64,000 bases of DNA, taken from positions 62,001-126,000 of the forward strand of contig JAIYBC010000047.1 in NCBI GenBank assembly GCA_027488845.1, written 5' to 3'. Origin of the DNA: Verrucomicrobiales bacterium. Its GTDB lineage: Bacteria > Verrucomicrobiota > Verrucomicrobiia > Limisphaerales > UBA9464. Position 1 is the stretch's first letter; each line of letters opens with the position of its first letter. The notes below the pieces were generated by a model. It made no database searches. It was not told the origin of the DNA and worked only from the letters and a program-made list of their open reading frames with translations. Positions 43,311 through 51,228 of this stretch are shown one piece after another. The position numbers were made by a program, and so were the translations under genes.

Positions 43311-45578
43311 GTGGGCGGCCGCGGGTGCGCGGCGGAGGCGTGCCCGGGCGTTGTACTCGGGCACCCCGCTGGCCGGATCCACCCGTCCTGCGCGGAGCAG
43401 CGTGTTGCCCTCGGGCCAATGCACCTGGAGATTGCCAGGACTGATGGGGGCGATGAACACGGTGCCGACCATCGTGCCAGCCGCGTTTGACAGCTCCACC
43501 TTGTCGCCGGATTCGAGGCCGAGACGCACCGCGTCCTTGGCGGCGATGAAGACCGCGTCCCGACCGGCGCCGGTCAACGGATCCACCTCGGCGTAGATCA
43601 ACGAGTTGAACTGCTTTCCCCGCCGGGTGCTGACGACGAAGGAGTCCCCGGCGTCGGGAGCGCCGTCGAACTCCGGTGACTCGACCGCGGCAGCGGGCAG
43701 GGGAACGACCCGGAAACGGGCCTTGCCGTCGGGAGTCCCGAACTGGCCGCCGTCGCAGAGCCGTTGCCCGCCATACTGGATGGCGTCCCCGGTGGAGCGC
43801 AGGTCCTCGCAACCGGCGTAGAAGGGCACGATCCGGGCGATCTCCGCACGGAGAGCCCAGCCGTCGGCGCCGCCCAGCAGGTGGGCCGCCTCGGGGCGGG
43901 CGGCCGCGGCGACGTCGCGCAGGATCTTCCACTCGGCCCGGGCTTCGCCGACCTGCCGCGGGATCTCGGGTGAGAAGGCGATGCGACGTTCCGTGGTGGT
44001 CTCGATGCCGCCGTCGTCCTGTTCGTAGCGGGTCTTGGCGGGGAGCAGCAGGACCGCTTCCCGTGCGGGCAGGAGCATCTGGTCGGTCAAGACGATGTCC
44101 TGGTGGATGCGCAGCGGGACGTTCCCAAGGGCGCGGGCCACGTGGTCCGGATCGGGCAGGGTGCGGAGGAAGTTGCCGCCGACGTTGTAGAAGACGTCCA
44201 ACGATCCCGAGCCGCAGGCCTCGACCATCTCCACGGCGGACAGGCCCGGGCCCGCGGGGATCGGGAACCCGTAGGCCGCGGCGAGGGCGGCGCGATGGGT
44301 GTCGGTGAGCGGCTTGCCGCCCGGAAGGGCCGAGGCGTAGCAGCCCATCTCGGCGCCGCCCTGGACCGAGCTGTGTCCGCGGATCGGCATCAGTCCGGTC
44401 TTCTCGCGGCCGACGTAGCCCATCGCCAGGCCGAGGTTGAGCACCGCGCTGACGGCGTCGCCACCGTAGCCGTGCTGGGTGATGCCCATGCTCCAGACGA
44501 AGACGGCGTTGCGGGACCGGTGGAGCAGTTCGGCGAATTCCTCCATGGAAGCCCGAGGCAGTCCGGCCGACGCCTCCAGGACCTCGAAGGACGTCGTCTC
44601 CACGGATTCGCGCAGCGACTCGATTCCCACGGTGTGTTCCCGGACGAAGTCATCACGGACCCAGCCACGGGCGAAAAGCACCTTCAGCACGCCGGCGATG
44701 AAGGCGATGTCGCCGCCCTGGGTGACCGGGAACCACCAGTCGGCGATGCCGGTGCCGAAGAGCGCGGAGGCGGCCGAGCTCGGGACCCAATACCGCTTCA
44801 TGCCCGGCTCGAGATACGGATTCACCAATGCGACACGCGTGCCGAGGGCCTTGGCCTCGTGCAGGTACTTGGTGGTCACCGGTTGGTCGTTCGCCGGGTT
44901 GGAGCCGAAGAACACGATGAGGTCCGTGCCATACCAGTCGCGGTAGGAACACGTCGAAGCGGCATGGCCGATCGCGAACTTCATCGCGGTGGTGCTCGGC
45001 GCATGGCAAAGCCTCGCCGCGTTGTCCACGTGCGGCGTGCCGAGGAAGCGGGCCGCCTTCTGGGCCATGTAGTAGACCTCGTTGGTCACGCCGCGGGCGG
45101 TGACGAAGAAGGCGATGCGATCCGGAGTCGTCGCCCGGATGCGGCTTCCCGCCAGCGCCAGGGCCTCGTCCCAGGAAACGCGTCGGAAGCCGGGTTCGCC
45201 CGCGCGACGCAGCATGGGGCAGGGAAGGCGGCCCATTTCGCGGAGCGCGGCGTTGTCGTGGGCACGGAGTTTCTGGACGTCGTCCAGCAGGCCCGGATCC
45301 ATCGCCGGCATGGTGTTCAACCGAAGCAGGTTCAGGCGGGTCATGCACAGGTGGGTGCCCTCGATCGTCCAGTCGTGGAGACCGGCCACGCCGAGCGCGC
45401 AGCCGTCGCAGACGCCCTGGCTGAGCACCTTCCAGCCGTAGGCGAGGTTGTCGCGGTTCCGCCAGACGATGCCGACCATGTCGCGGAAGTGCTTCGGCTT
45501 GGTGGTGCCGAGGCCGAAGGGGATCGCCTGGAGCATCCGCTCGGACAGGCTGCGTTCGACGCGGTGGCTCTCTTGCAT
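43299..45578 (-). CDS. FdhF/YdeP family molybdopterin oxidoreductase
   Basis: A 759-residue bis-MGD enzyme. The N-terminal VCDGCALGVAGL and THLCMTRL cysteines fit the reduced iron-sulfur motif of the YdeP group. The body has FFGSNPANDQPVT, RGHSSVQGGAEMG and a C-terminal molydopterin-binding domain. The residue expected at the molybdenum ligand position is in ARLCHAPST; a cysteine there, not selenocysteine. Members are related to formate dehydrogenase but their substrate is mostly unknown. No small subunit, diheme partner or fdhD is present. Its ATG at 45578 lies 4 bp after the upstream nuclease-like gene stop, so they may be coupled. Confidence 0.85.
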   Translation of the reverse strand: MQESHRVERSLSERMLQAIPFGLGTTKPKHFRDMVGIVWRNRDNLAYGWKVLSQGVCDGCALGVAGLHDWTIEGTHLCMTRLNLLRLNTMPAMDPGLLDDVQKLRAHDNAALREMGRLPCPMLRRAGEPGFRRVSWDEALALAGSRIRATTPDRIAFFVTARGVTNEVYYMAQKAARFLGTPHVDNAARLCHAPSTTAMKFAIGHAASTCSYRDWYGTDLIVFFGSNPANDQPVTTKYLHEAKALGTRVALVNPYLEPGMKRYWVPSSAASALFGTGIADWWFPVTQGGDIAFIAGVLKVLFARGWVRDDFVREHTVGIESLRESVETTSFEVLEASAGLPRASMEEFAELLHRSRNAVFVWSMGITQHGYGGDAVSAVLNLGLAMGYVGREKTGLMPIRGHSSVQGGAEMGCYASALPGGKPLTDTHRAALAAAYGFPIPAGPGLSAVEMVEACGSGSLDVFYNVGGNFLRTLPDPDHVARALGNVPLRIHQDIVLTDQMLLPAREAVLLLPAKTRYEQDDGGIETTTERRIAFSPEIPRQVGEARAEWKILRDVAAAARPEAAHLLGGADGWALRAEIARIVPFYAGCEDLRSTGDAIQYGGQRLCDGGQFGTPDGKARFRVVPLPAAAVESPEFDGAPDAGDSFVVSTRRGKQFNSLIYAEVDPLTGAGRDAVFIAAKDAVRLGLESGDKVELSNAAGTMVGTVFIAPISPGNLQVHWPEGNTLLRAGRVDPASGVPEYNARARLRRAPAAAHSGT

Positions 45579-45582
45579 GGCT

Positions 45583-46515
45583 TCAGCGTTCCACGGATTC
45601 GAACTCGCAGACGACCGGCCGGTGGTCGGAGGCGAGTCCCCAGTCGGCGACGACCGGCAGGTAGGATCCCTCTCGGCGCCATTCCCGGACCATGCCGGGA
45701 GAAAGCAGGAGGTAGTCGAGACGGCTGTAGGTGTCCTCCTTGCCGTAGAAGTGGGTCCATGCGACATGGCGCGGATCCCAGCGCGGATTCTCGGACGGCA
45801 GGTGGTCCCCGTTGCGTTCCACGGGCCGCGTGTCGGTGAGAGGCGTCCGAGTGTTGCCGCCGACCAGGGCGCGGATGGCGCGGGAATCCTTGGTGTCGTT
45901 GAAGTCCCCGCACACCACGATGTTGGCGTCGGGCTTCTCCTTGAGGCGTTCCTCGACAAGCCCGCGGAGCAGGCGCGCCTCCTGTTCTCGGAGCTGGGCC
46001 TCGTCCGCGGCGGCGGTGGTGCGCTTGGACTTGAGGTGGGCGGTGAACAGGGTGAACCGGTAGCCTGGGGACGGCTGGATGCCGACCTCGAGGAACCCGC
46101 GGCTCACGCGGAAGCGGCGGCCGTCGAGGAGGAAGCTCTCGTTGGTGTGGGGATTTCGGGACACGATGGGGAACCGGCTCAGGACGCCGACCTGGATGGC
46201 TTCGTCCGCACCGTGGACCAGTTCCATGTGTGGCAGGTCGAGTCCCTTGGCGGCGAGGCGGCTCCGGATCTCCAGGAGCGCGTTGGTCCCCCCGATCTCC
46301 TGGAACGCGATCACGTCGGGCCGGATGGAAAGGATCATCTCGGCGACCTTGGCCCGATGCGCCTCGGGCTTCGGGGTGCGTGTGCCGACCGGTTCCAGCA
46401 GGTAGTTTTCGACGTTGTAGGTGGCGACCCGGAAGCGTTCGCCGAAGGCCTCGAAGGCGAGGAGGGCGGAAAGCAGCGGGAACAGGAGAGGCGTCAGCGG
46501 GTTCTTCCGGCGCAT
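45583..46515 (-). CDS. Secreted endonuclease/exonuclease/phosphatase family protein
   Basis: A 310-residue protein with a signal peptide (LFPLLSALLAFEAFG) and the DNase I-like fold: VATYNVENYL near 30, IAFQEIGG, VVCGDFNDTKDS with the catalytic Asp/Asn, and a late SDHRPVV. The members can be nucleases, sphingomyelinases or phosphatases; the motif set does not decide. Being exported, it may help scavenge phosphate or nucleotides. It precedes the FdhF-type gene closely but has no obvious functional link. It is divergent from folE2. Confidence 0.86.
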   Translation of the reverse strand: MRRKNPLTPLLFPLLSALLAFEAFGERFRVATYNVENYLLEPVGTRTPKPEAHRAKVAEMILSIRPDVIAFQEIGGTNALLEIRSRLAAKGLDLPHMELVHGADEAIQVGVLSRFPIVSRNPHTNESFLLDGRRFRVSRGFLEVGIQPSPGYRFTLFTAHLKSKRTTAAADEAQLREQEARLLRGLVEERLKEKPDANIVVCGDFNDTKDSRAIRALVGGNTRTPLTDTRPVERNGDHLPSENPRWDPRHVAWTHFYGKEDTYSRLDYLLLSPGMVREWRREGSYLPVVADWGLASDHRPVVCEFESVER

Positions 46516-46660
46516 GGCGCCTCAGGCTAGGGAGCGGGACCTCCTGGCCAAACTCTTTTTGCGCGACCGCGGTGCGGTGATACGGTCGACCGTGTTGAAC
46601 GCCAGGCCTCCACTCCTGTCACCGGACGCCACCATCGCCCCCGGTACCACCGCCCCTTCC

Positions 46661-47437
46661 GTGAAGCCACTTTCCGACAAACAAAGCGAACCGGATCACC
46701 GGCAACTGCGCATCGACAAGGTCGGCGTGCGGAACCTGAGGTTCCCGATCCAGATCCGGGACCGCACCCACGACCTCCAGAACACGGTGGCCACGATCGG
46801 CCTCTTCGTGGACCTGCCGAAGGAGTTCAAGGGCACCCACATGAGCCGGTTCGTCGAGGTGCTCAACAGCCACGGCGGCGTGGTCCATGTGGAGAACATC
46901 CCCGACATCCTCCGGGCCATGCAGGAGCGCCTGAAGGCCCACAGCGCCCACCTGGAAATGGAGTTCCCCTACTTCCTCGTGAAGCGCGCGCCGGTTTCCG
47001 GGAAGGAAGGCGTCATGGACTACCAGGTCCGCTTCGACGCGGCGATGCACGGGACCGAACTCGACTTCGTCCTGACCGTGAAGGCCAACGTCACGACGCT
47101 GTGCCCCTGCTCGAAGGCGATCAGCAAGTACGGCGCCCACAACCAGCGGGGCGAGGTCACCGTCCAGATCCGTTCGGAGAAGATCATCTGGATCGAGGAG
47201 CTCATCGCCTGGATCGAGGCCAGCGGTTCCAGCGAGATGTATTCCCTGCTGAAACGGGAAGACGAGAAGGCGGTGACGGAACGCGCCTATGAGAACCCGG
47301 TGTTCGTCGAGGACCTGGTCCGCAACGTGGCCCTGCGTTTGAACCAGCATCCGGACATCTCGTGGTACAAGGTGGAGGCGGAGAACCAGGAGAGCATCCA
47401 CAACCACAACGCCTACGCCTGCATCGAGAAGGGTTGA
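46661..47437 (+). CDS. folE2: GTP cyclohydrolase IB (FolE2 / MptA-like)
   Basis: Converts GTP to 7,8-dihydroneopterin triphosphate for folate and modified tRNA (queuosine) synthesis, using a metal other than the zinc needed by FolE. The 258-residue protein has the family motifs VGVRNLRFPI, KGTHMSRFVE near 45-55, and the metal ligand region TTLCPCSKAISKYGAHNQRG. I place the start at the GTG at 46661 because the family N-terminus begins about four residues before SDKQ. A GTG at 46592 is an alternative adding 23 residues. A bidirectional terminator lies 80 bp after the stop. Confidence 0.9.
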   Translation: MKPLSDKQSEPDHRQLRIDKVGVRNLRFPIQIRDRTHDLQNTVATIGLFVDLPKEFKGTHMSRFVEVLNSHGGVVHVENIPDILRAMQERLKAHSAHLEMEFPYFLVKRAPVSGKEGVMDYQVRFDAAMHGTELDFVLTVKANVTTLCPCSKAISKYGAHNQRGEVTVQIRSEKIIWIEELIAWIEASGSSEMYSLLKREDEKAVTERAYENPVFVEDLVRNVALRLNQHPDISWYKVEAENQESIHNHNAYACIEKG

Positions 47438-47516
47438 GGCGGGCCGGACGCCCCGTCCCCAAGGTGGCCAATTCGGGATGGGCCGGGATCGGTGGATCCC
47501 GGGGTCGGGTCAAGAA

Positions 47517-47553
47517 ACGAAAAAGCGGCACCGGATCCGGTGCCGCTTTTCTG
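47517..47553. terminator. Bidirectional terminator between folE2 and rpsT
   Basis: A perfect 13-bp inverted repeat (arms AAAAGCGGCACCG and CGGTGCCGCTTTT) with a GATC loop. A-run on the left and T-run on the right allow function on both strands. It serves the convergent folE2 (plus) and rpsT (minus) units. Confidence 0.9.
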
Positions 47554-47630
47554 TTTCCCGATGTCCGTTCCGTCTTCGGTATTCCCGAGGGGAAGCTGCG
47601 GAGGAAGGACAGGGAGACCGTGCTGGGCGA

Positions 47631-47927
47631 TCAGGCCTTGGCGGTCTTGGCGGCCTTGGGAGCCGCGGCCGCGCGGTTGAGCGCCAACTGGAGGCGGGAA
47701 GCCTTGCGCTGCGCGGTCTTCTTCTTGATCACGCCACCCTTGGCCGCCTTGGCGTAGGCGGAAATCGCGGCGGACAGGGCGCCCTTGGCGTCCTCCACCT
47801 TGCCGGCGGCGGCCTGCGTGACGAACTTCTTCTCGAAGGTCTTCACACGGGAGGTGATGGACTTGTTGCGGGCGGCCTTGCGGGCACTGCTGCGGACGCG
47901 CTTCTCGGCAGACTTCGTATTCGGCAT
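47631..47927 (-). CDS. rpsT: 30S ribosomal protein S20
   Basis: A 98-residue, highly basic protein beginning MPNTKSAEKRVRSSARKAARNKS, the usual S20 N-terminus that contacts 16S rRNA. The body has TRVKTFEKKFV-like (SRVKTFEKKFV) and KGGVIKKKTAQRKASRL, as in other S20 proteins. The C-terminal Ala/Lys-rich tail is longer than in E. coli. A sigma-70-like promoter is visible upstream, and a terminator lies 80 bp past the stop. It is a single-gene unit. Confidence 0.97.
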   Translation of the reverse strand: MPNTKSAEKRVRSSARKAARNKSITSRVKTFEKKFVTQAAAGKVEDAKGALSAAISAYAKAAKGGVIKKKTAQRKASRLQLALNRAAAAPKAAKTAKA

Positions 47928-47952
47928 ATCTCAGTTCCTAGAAAAGGGGCGT

Positions 47953-47982
47953 TAAATACGGTTCCAGCACCGGTGTTGTCAA
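47953..47982 (-). promoter_or_regulatory. Sigma-70-like promoter of rpsT
   Basis: On the minus strand, TTGACA (47982-47977) is followed after 18 bases by TATTTA (47958-47953), leaving a leader of roughly 20 bases to the rpsT ATG. The -35 box is a perfect consensus match, the best in the window. Confidence 0.75.
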
Positions 47983-48129
47983 TGTTCCGTTTCACAGGAT
48001 GCGCTTCGAGCATCGGGTTCCGCTTGCCCAGGTGACCCATGAAAATCCAACGGCTTTGCCTGCGTATTCATGGATGTCGGCACACCCAAACGCCGACGAA
48101 AGGCAACAAACCGACACCCAAACAAACAC

Positions 48130-48534
48130 ATGAAGTCCCCCATGCTCCAGATCCTCGCCATCGCCACCGCCCTGCTGTTCGCTGGTTCCAGCGTCGCCGC
48201 GGAGAAGACGCTTTCCGGCGTCTCAGGCGACACGGCGACGGCCGCCGGCAAGGCCTCGGCACGCTCCACCTATCCGTTCCGCGGGGAAGTGGAGTCGGTC
48301 GAGTCCGACCATCTCCTGCTCGCCCGCAAGGACGGCACGCGGAGGGTGGTGATCGCCTCGGAGAGCCAGTTCGACCGCGACGGGAAGTCGATCGCGGCCT
48401 CCGAGGTGAAACCCGGCGACTACGTGAAGGGCCTGCTCCGCAAGGACGGTTCCGGCACCGAGGTCGTCGTGAAGGCGAGCGCCGGTGTCCGGCCGGAGAA
48501 GGGTTCCTCCAAGAAGACCAAGAAGAACTCCTGA
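48130..48534 (+). CDS. Small secreted protein with OB-like (DUF5666-type) domain
   Basis: A 134-residue exported protein. It has a signal peptide (LAIATALLFAGSSVAA) and a single small domain of beta type: GEVESVESDHLLLARKDG, RRVVIASESQFDRDGKS, VKPGDYVKGLLRKDGSGTEV. The pattern of short strands with Gly-Asp turns resembles DUF5666 proteins. A Lys/Ser-rich tail ends the protein. Function unknown. It is a single-gene unit with a strong terminator directly after it. Confidence 0.68.
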   Translation: MKSPMLQILAIATALLFAGSSVAAEKTLSGVSGDTATAAGKASARSTYPFRGEVESVESDHLLLARKDGTRRVVIASESQFDRDGKSIAASEVKPGDYVKGLLRKDGSGTEVVVKASAGVRPEKGSSKKTKKNS

Positions 48535-48560
48535 TCCGTTTCCGGTTCCCTGCACCCCAA

Positions 48561-48596
48561 GCCGCCGGCTCGCCAACGGGCCGGCGGCCTTTTTCC
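48561..48596 (+). terminator. Rho-independent terminator after the small secreted protein
   Basis: A 9-bp stem GCCGCCGGC / GCCGGCGGC with a 10-base loop, followed by CTTTTTCC, 26 bp past the stop codon. Confidence 0.88.
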
Positions 48597-48681
48597 TTGG
48601 ATCCATCGCCACGGCGACGTCCACGGTTGTCGGCGGCCGGGTCTGACGGAGAGGCCTCCGGATTGCCGCGCATTGCGATGC

Positions 48682-49335
48682 TCAGACCGGAGGAGGTCCG
48701 CCGTGGTGGACGGCGTAGGAGGCGTAGCCGGCCGAGTCGGAGAGCAGGGCCTCGATGGCGGCCGCGAGCGGGGCATGGGCGACGACGCCGGAGAAGGTGG
48801 CCCGGTCCCCGATCCGGTTCTCGAGCACGAAGGCCGGCCTTTGCCGGAGGCCCAATGCATGGAACTCCGCGGTCGACCGACGGCACCGCGCCTCGATCTC
48901 CGGGCTGCGCGCCAGACGCATCAATTCCGCCGCATCGAGATCGCAGGCCTTGGCGGCCAGATCCACGGAGACCTGCCAGTCGGCGACCTTGAATCCCCGG
49001 AGCACCGCGCCCTCGGCGATGGCCAACCGTGCCCGGTCGTCGTGGATCCCGAGTTGCCGGGCCGCTTCCGGAACGAGGTTGGGCGCGAGGTACTCGGCCA
49101 GGCCGGGCTCGAACCATTCGGAACTCAGCATGTACGGAGATCGCACCAACGTCCCGCTGCGCCGGTAGAACCAGTCGCATTGGGCCCGACTCACCGGAAG
49201 TCCGGACGGATCCATCAAGGCGATCTTCCAGTCGAACTCCACGCGATCGCCGTATTCGGCGCGCAGCCGGGCCCAGATGGGTTCGGCCCAATGGCACCAC
49301 GAAGAGACGACCTCGAGGAAAAGCGTGACCTTCAT
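48682..49335 (-). CDS. DsbA-family thioredoxin-fold protein
   Basis: A 217-residue soluble protein of the DsbA/2-hydroxychromene-2-carboxylate isomerase superfamily. The N-terminal strand ends in EVVSSWCHWAEP, placing a single Cys where DsbA has CxxC, so it is likely not a disulfide exchanger. The helical insertion contains RAQCDWFYRRSG, and the cis-proline loop is RQRPAFVLENRIG. Such single-Cys members can be isomerases or glutathione S-transferase-like enzymes; the substrate cannot be told. No signal peptide. The ATG at 49335 is set by the first strand (MKVTLFLEVV). Confidence 0.8.
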   Translation of the reverse strand: MKVTLFLEVVSSWCHWAEPIWARLRAEYGDRVEFDWKIALMDPSGLPVSRAQCDWFYRRSGTLVRSPYMLSSEWFEPGLAEYLAPNLVPEAARQLGIHDDRARLAIAEGAVLRGFKVADWQVSVDLAAKACDLDAAELMRLARSPEIEARCRRSTAEFHALGLRQRPAFVLENRIGDRATFSGVVAHAPLAAAIEALLSDSAGYASYAVHHGGPPPV

Positions 49336-49508
49336 CGTGGCAAACCCTCTCGCAGGGACGATCGCCGGCAATCCGGAAATGTCCGGCGCAACAGGATCCG
49401 TGCTTTTTCGATCCGACGGCTGTTTTCGTTTCCCAAGCCGACTTGGGTTCCTACGCTACGCCCTAGGGAAAAGACCCGAGGGAAACCTCGGATCTTGGGA
49501 AGGGGAAC

Positions 49509-49862
49509 TTGAACTGGGAAGAAATCGATCAACTGGACCGGTTGCGTTCGCTCGCCATGGAGACCGAACGTCGGCTGCGTGACAACGAGGGGCTGCTCGC
49601 CGCCAATGGAATGGACGTTCCCGGAGAGATCCGGAAGCTAAGGGACGAGTTGGGGCGGATCGAGGCCCAGCACCGTCGCTCCGACGAGGCGTTCGAGCGC
49701 ATGCTCCAAAGCCTGGCCGATCTCGCCGATGCGCGTCGTGATCTCTACAAGGCGCTCCAGCTGCTCGTTGCGGCGGCGGAGAAGGAGAATTCGAGGTCCC
49801 CGGAGATCAAGAGGGCCCGCGAGGTCCTCTCCGACCTCAGCCGAGAGATGCCCCTGAACTGA
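49509..49862 (+). CDS. Small coiled-coil protein of unknown function
   Basis: A 117-residue acidic protein predicted to be one long helical hairpin: METERRLRDNEGLLAANG, EIRKLRDELGRIEAQHRRSDEAFERMLQSLADLADARRDL. It has no known catalytic motif. The start is a TTG at 49509 preceded by GGAAGGGGAA, a possible ribosome-binding site; the next in-frame ATG is at 49557. It is convergent with the NYN nuclease gene (42 bp apart). I can say no more about its role. Confidence 0.6.
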   Translation: MNWEEIDQLDRLRSLAMETERRLRDNEGLLAANGMDVPGEIRKLRDELGRIEAQHRRSDEAFERMLQSLADLADARRDLYKALQLLVAAAEKENSRSPEIKRAREVLSDLSREMPLN

Positions 49863-49904
49863 CCGTCGGCATCCATCGGCTTCCGCAGGGGCGGTTCTTC
49901 CCGT

Positions 49905-50372
49905 TCAACCGCGTCTCCGGAATTCCTGGCGTTCGCGGCGGTTGATCCGGGCCAGGTCGCGACGGGTCTGGTCCATCTCGCCCTCGATCTGGGCGATGAA
50001 GGTGGCACAGCTGGAGCACAGTCCGCCGAAACCCGTGACCAGATCCCGCTCCGCGAAGTCGTCGGTCACCACGAGCACAGGACCGTATTCGCGGAACCGG
50101 TAGGCCGCCCTTTCAATCAGGTCGTCCGCTGTCTGTCCCGACTTCGAGAAGATGACCTCGACGGGTTCGCCGGCTTCCTTCGACACCGTTGGCTTCCGGC
50201 CTTGGCCGTCGAAAAACACCGTGATCGGTGTGCCGAGACGGGTCTGGTACTCGGAGAGGGTCCGGACGAGCGCGGTACGCGCCTGCTCGGAATGACGGGC
50301 CTTCGACGGCTCCAGCGCGGGCCAGGCATGCAGGAGGCTGTAGCCATCCACCAGGATCCGGATCAAGGGCAT
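49905..50372 (-). CDS. NYN-domain (YacP/Rae1-like) ribonuclease
   Basis: A 155-residue PIN-like protein with the acidic motifs of the NYN/YacP family: ILVDGYSLLHAWPAL at the N-terminus, ITVFFDGQG near 50, TADDLIERAA near 81 and VVTDDFAERDL near 100. YacP (Rae1) of Bacillus is a ribosome-associated endoribonuclease that cleaves mRNA. The C-terminus is helical and Arg-rich. The gene follows a zinc-ribbon coiled-coil gene by 48 bp on the same strand, so a joint role in RNA or ribosome processes is possible. Confidence 0.85.
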   Translation of the reverse strand: MPLIRILVDGYSLLHAWPALEPSKARHSEQARTALVRTLSEYQTRLGTPITVFFDGQGRKPTVSKEAGEPVEVIFSKSGQTADDLIERAAYRFREYGPVLVVTDDFAERDLVTGFGGLCSSCATFIAQIEGEMDQTRRDLARINRRERQEFRRRG

Positions 50373-50420
50373 CGCACTGGAAGCTGTCTTGGAACCGCAG
50401 GGATGCCAACGCGGACCGGA

Positions 50421-51134
50421 TCAGCCCATGTCCGAGGTGAAGTAGAGTATCCGGCCGCAGTTGGGGCAGGGGACGATCTCGGCTTGGCCGCGGGCGGAGA
50501 CGGTGGCCTGGGTGGTCAACTTGACGTGGCATCCGCCACACACGCCGCCGGCGACCCCGACGATCACGTTGTCGCCCTTGGTCTTCACCAGGCGTTCGTA
50601 GCGGCTGAGGGTCGCGTCGTCGACACGCGACGCGGCCTCGTCCCGCGCATCGGCCGCTTCGTCGACCTCCTCGTTCAACCGGGCCTCGCGGGTGGCGAGG
50701 TCGGCCAGGTGACGATCGGTCTCCGCCTTGACCTCGGCGTTGATCCGTGAGGCGGCGGCGACTTCCTTGGCCCCGGTCTCCGCGAGTTCCATGAGGGTCA
50801 GTTGCTGGTCCTCCAATTTGGAGATCTCGCCTTCCGTGGTCTGGATCTGGTGCTGGTACGCCTTGTACTGGTCGTTGCTGCGGGTGTCGTTCTGCTGGGA
50901 GCGGACCTTCCCGATCCGGTCCTTCAGGGTGTCCACCTCCAGTTCCAGCTTCTTCCGGTCGCTTTCGATCTGCTGTACCCGCTTCTTCACGGCGTCGAAT
51001 TCGGCGGCTGCCTTGGCGGCCTTCGTCTGCAGCAGGAGACGCTGGGCGGGAACGGCATCGAGTTCGGCCTGGATCCGGCGGAGACGGCGGTCGCGGTCCT
51101 GGAGCACGAGCAGGTTCTCAATGACGGGAAGCAT
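50421..51134 (-). CDS. Coiled-coil protein with C4-type zinc ribbon (DUF-type, CT398-like)
   Basis: A 237-residue protein with a long antiparallel coiled coil (residues 10-170, heptads such as LRRIQAELDAV and QIESDRKKLELEVDTLKDRI) and a C-terminal zinc ribbon: CGGCHVKL near 200 and CPNCGRIL near 223. This matches the conserved bacterial zinc-ribbon family first noted as chlamydial CT398, which interacts with transcription/secretion factors. Its role is not firmly known. ATG at 51134 chosen over 51176, because the extension is Arg/Pro-rich and lies in the divergent promoter region of the protease gene. Confidence 0.88.
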   Translation of the reverse strand: MLPVIENLLVLQDRDRRLRRIQAELDAVPAQRLLLQTKAAKAAAEFDAVKKRVQQIESDRKKLELEVDTLKDRIGKVRSQQNDTRSNDQYKAYQHQIQTTEGEISKLEDQQLTLMELAETGAKEVAAASRINAEVKAETDRHLADLATREARLNEEVDEAADARDEAASRVDDATLSRYERLVKTKGDNVIVGVAGGVCGGCHVKLTTQATVSARGQAEIVPCPNCGRILYFTSDMG

Positions 51135-51228
51135 CGAGGAGAACGCTATCGGTGGCCCGCCGCGCGAGTCAAACAAAGCGGCTGAATCTGCCGCTGGCGA
51201 ACCGGCGACCCCGCGCTAGGGTTCCGGC

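Noticed and set aside
44900-45070. Possible selenocysteine in the FdhF-like enzyme
   Set aside because: The presumed metal-ligand position is an ordinary Cys codon in ARLCHAPST and there is no in-frame TGA.
49336-49508. Possible riboswitch or leader RNA before the small coiled-coil gene
   Set aside because: The region has short GC stems (for example around CCGAGG...CCTCGG) but no recognised riboswitch core, and no terminator/antiterminator pair is evident.
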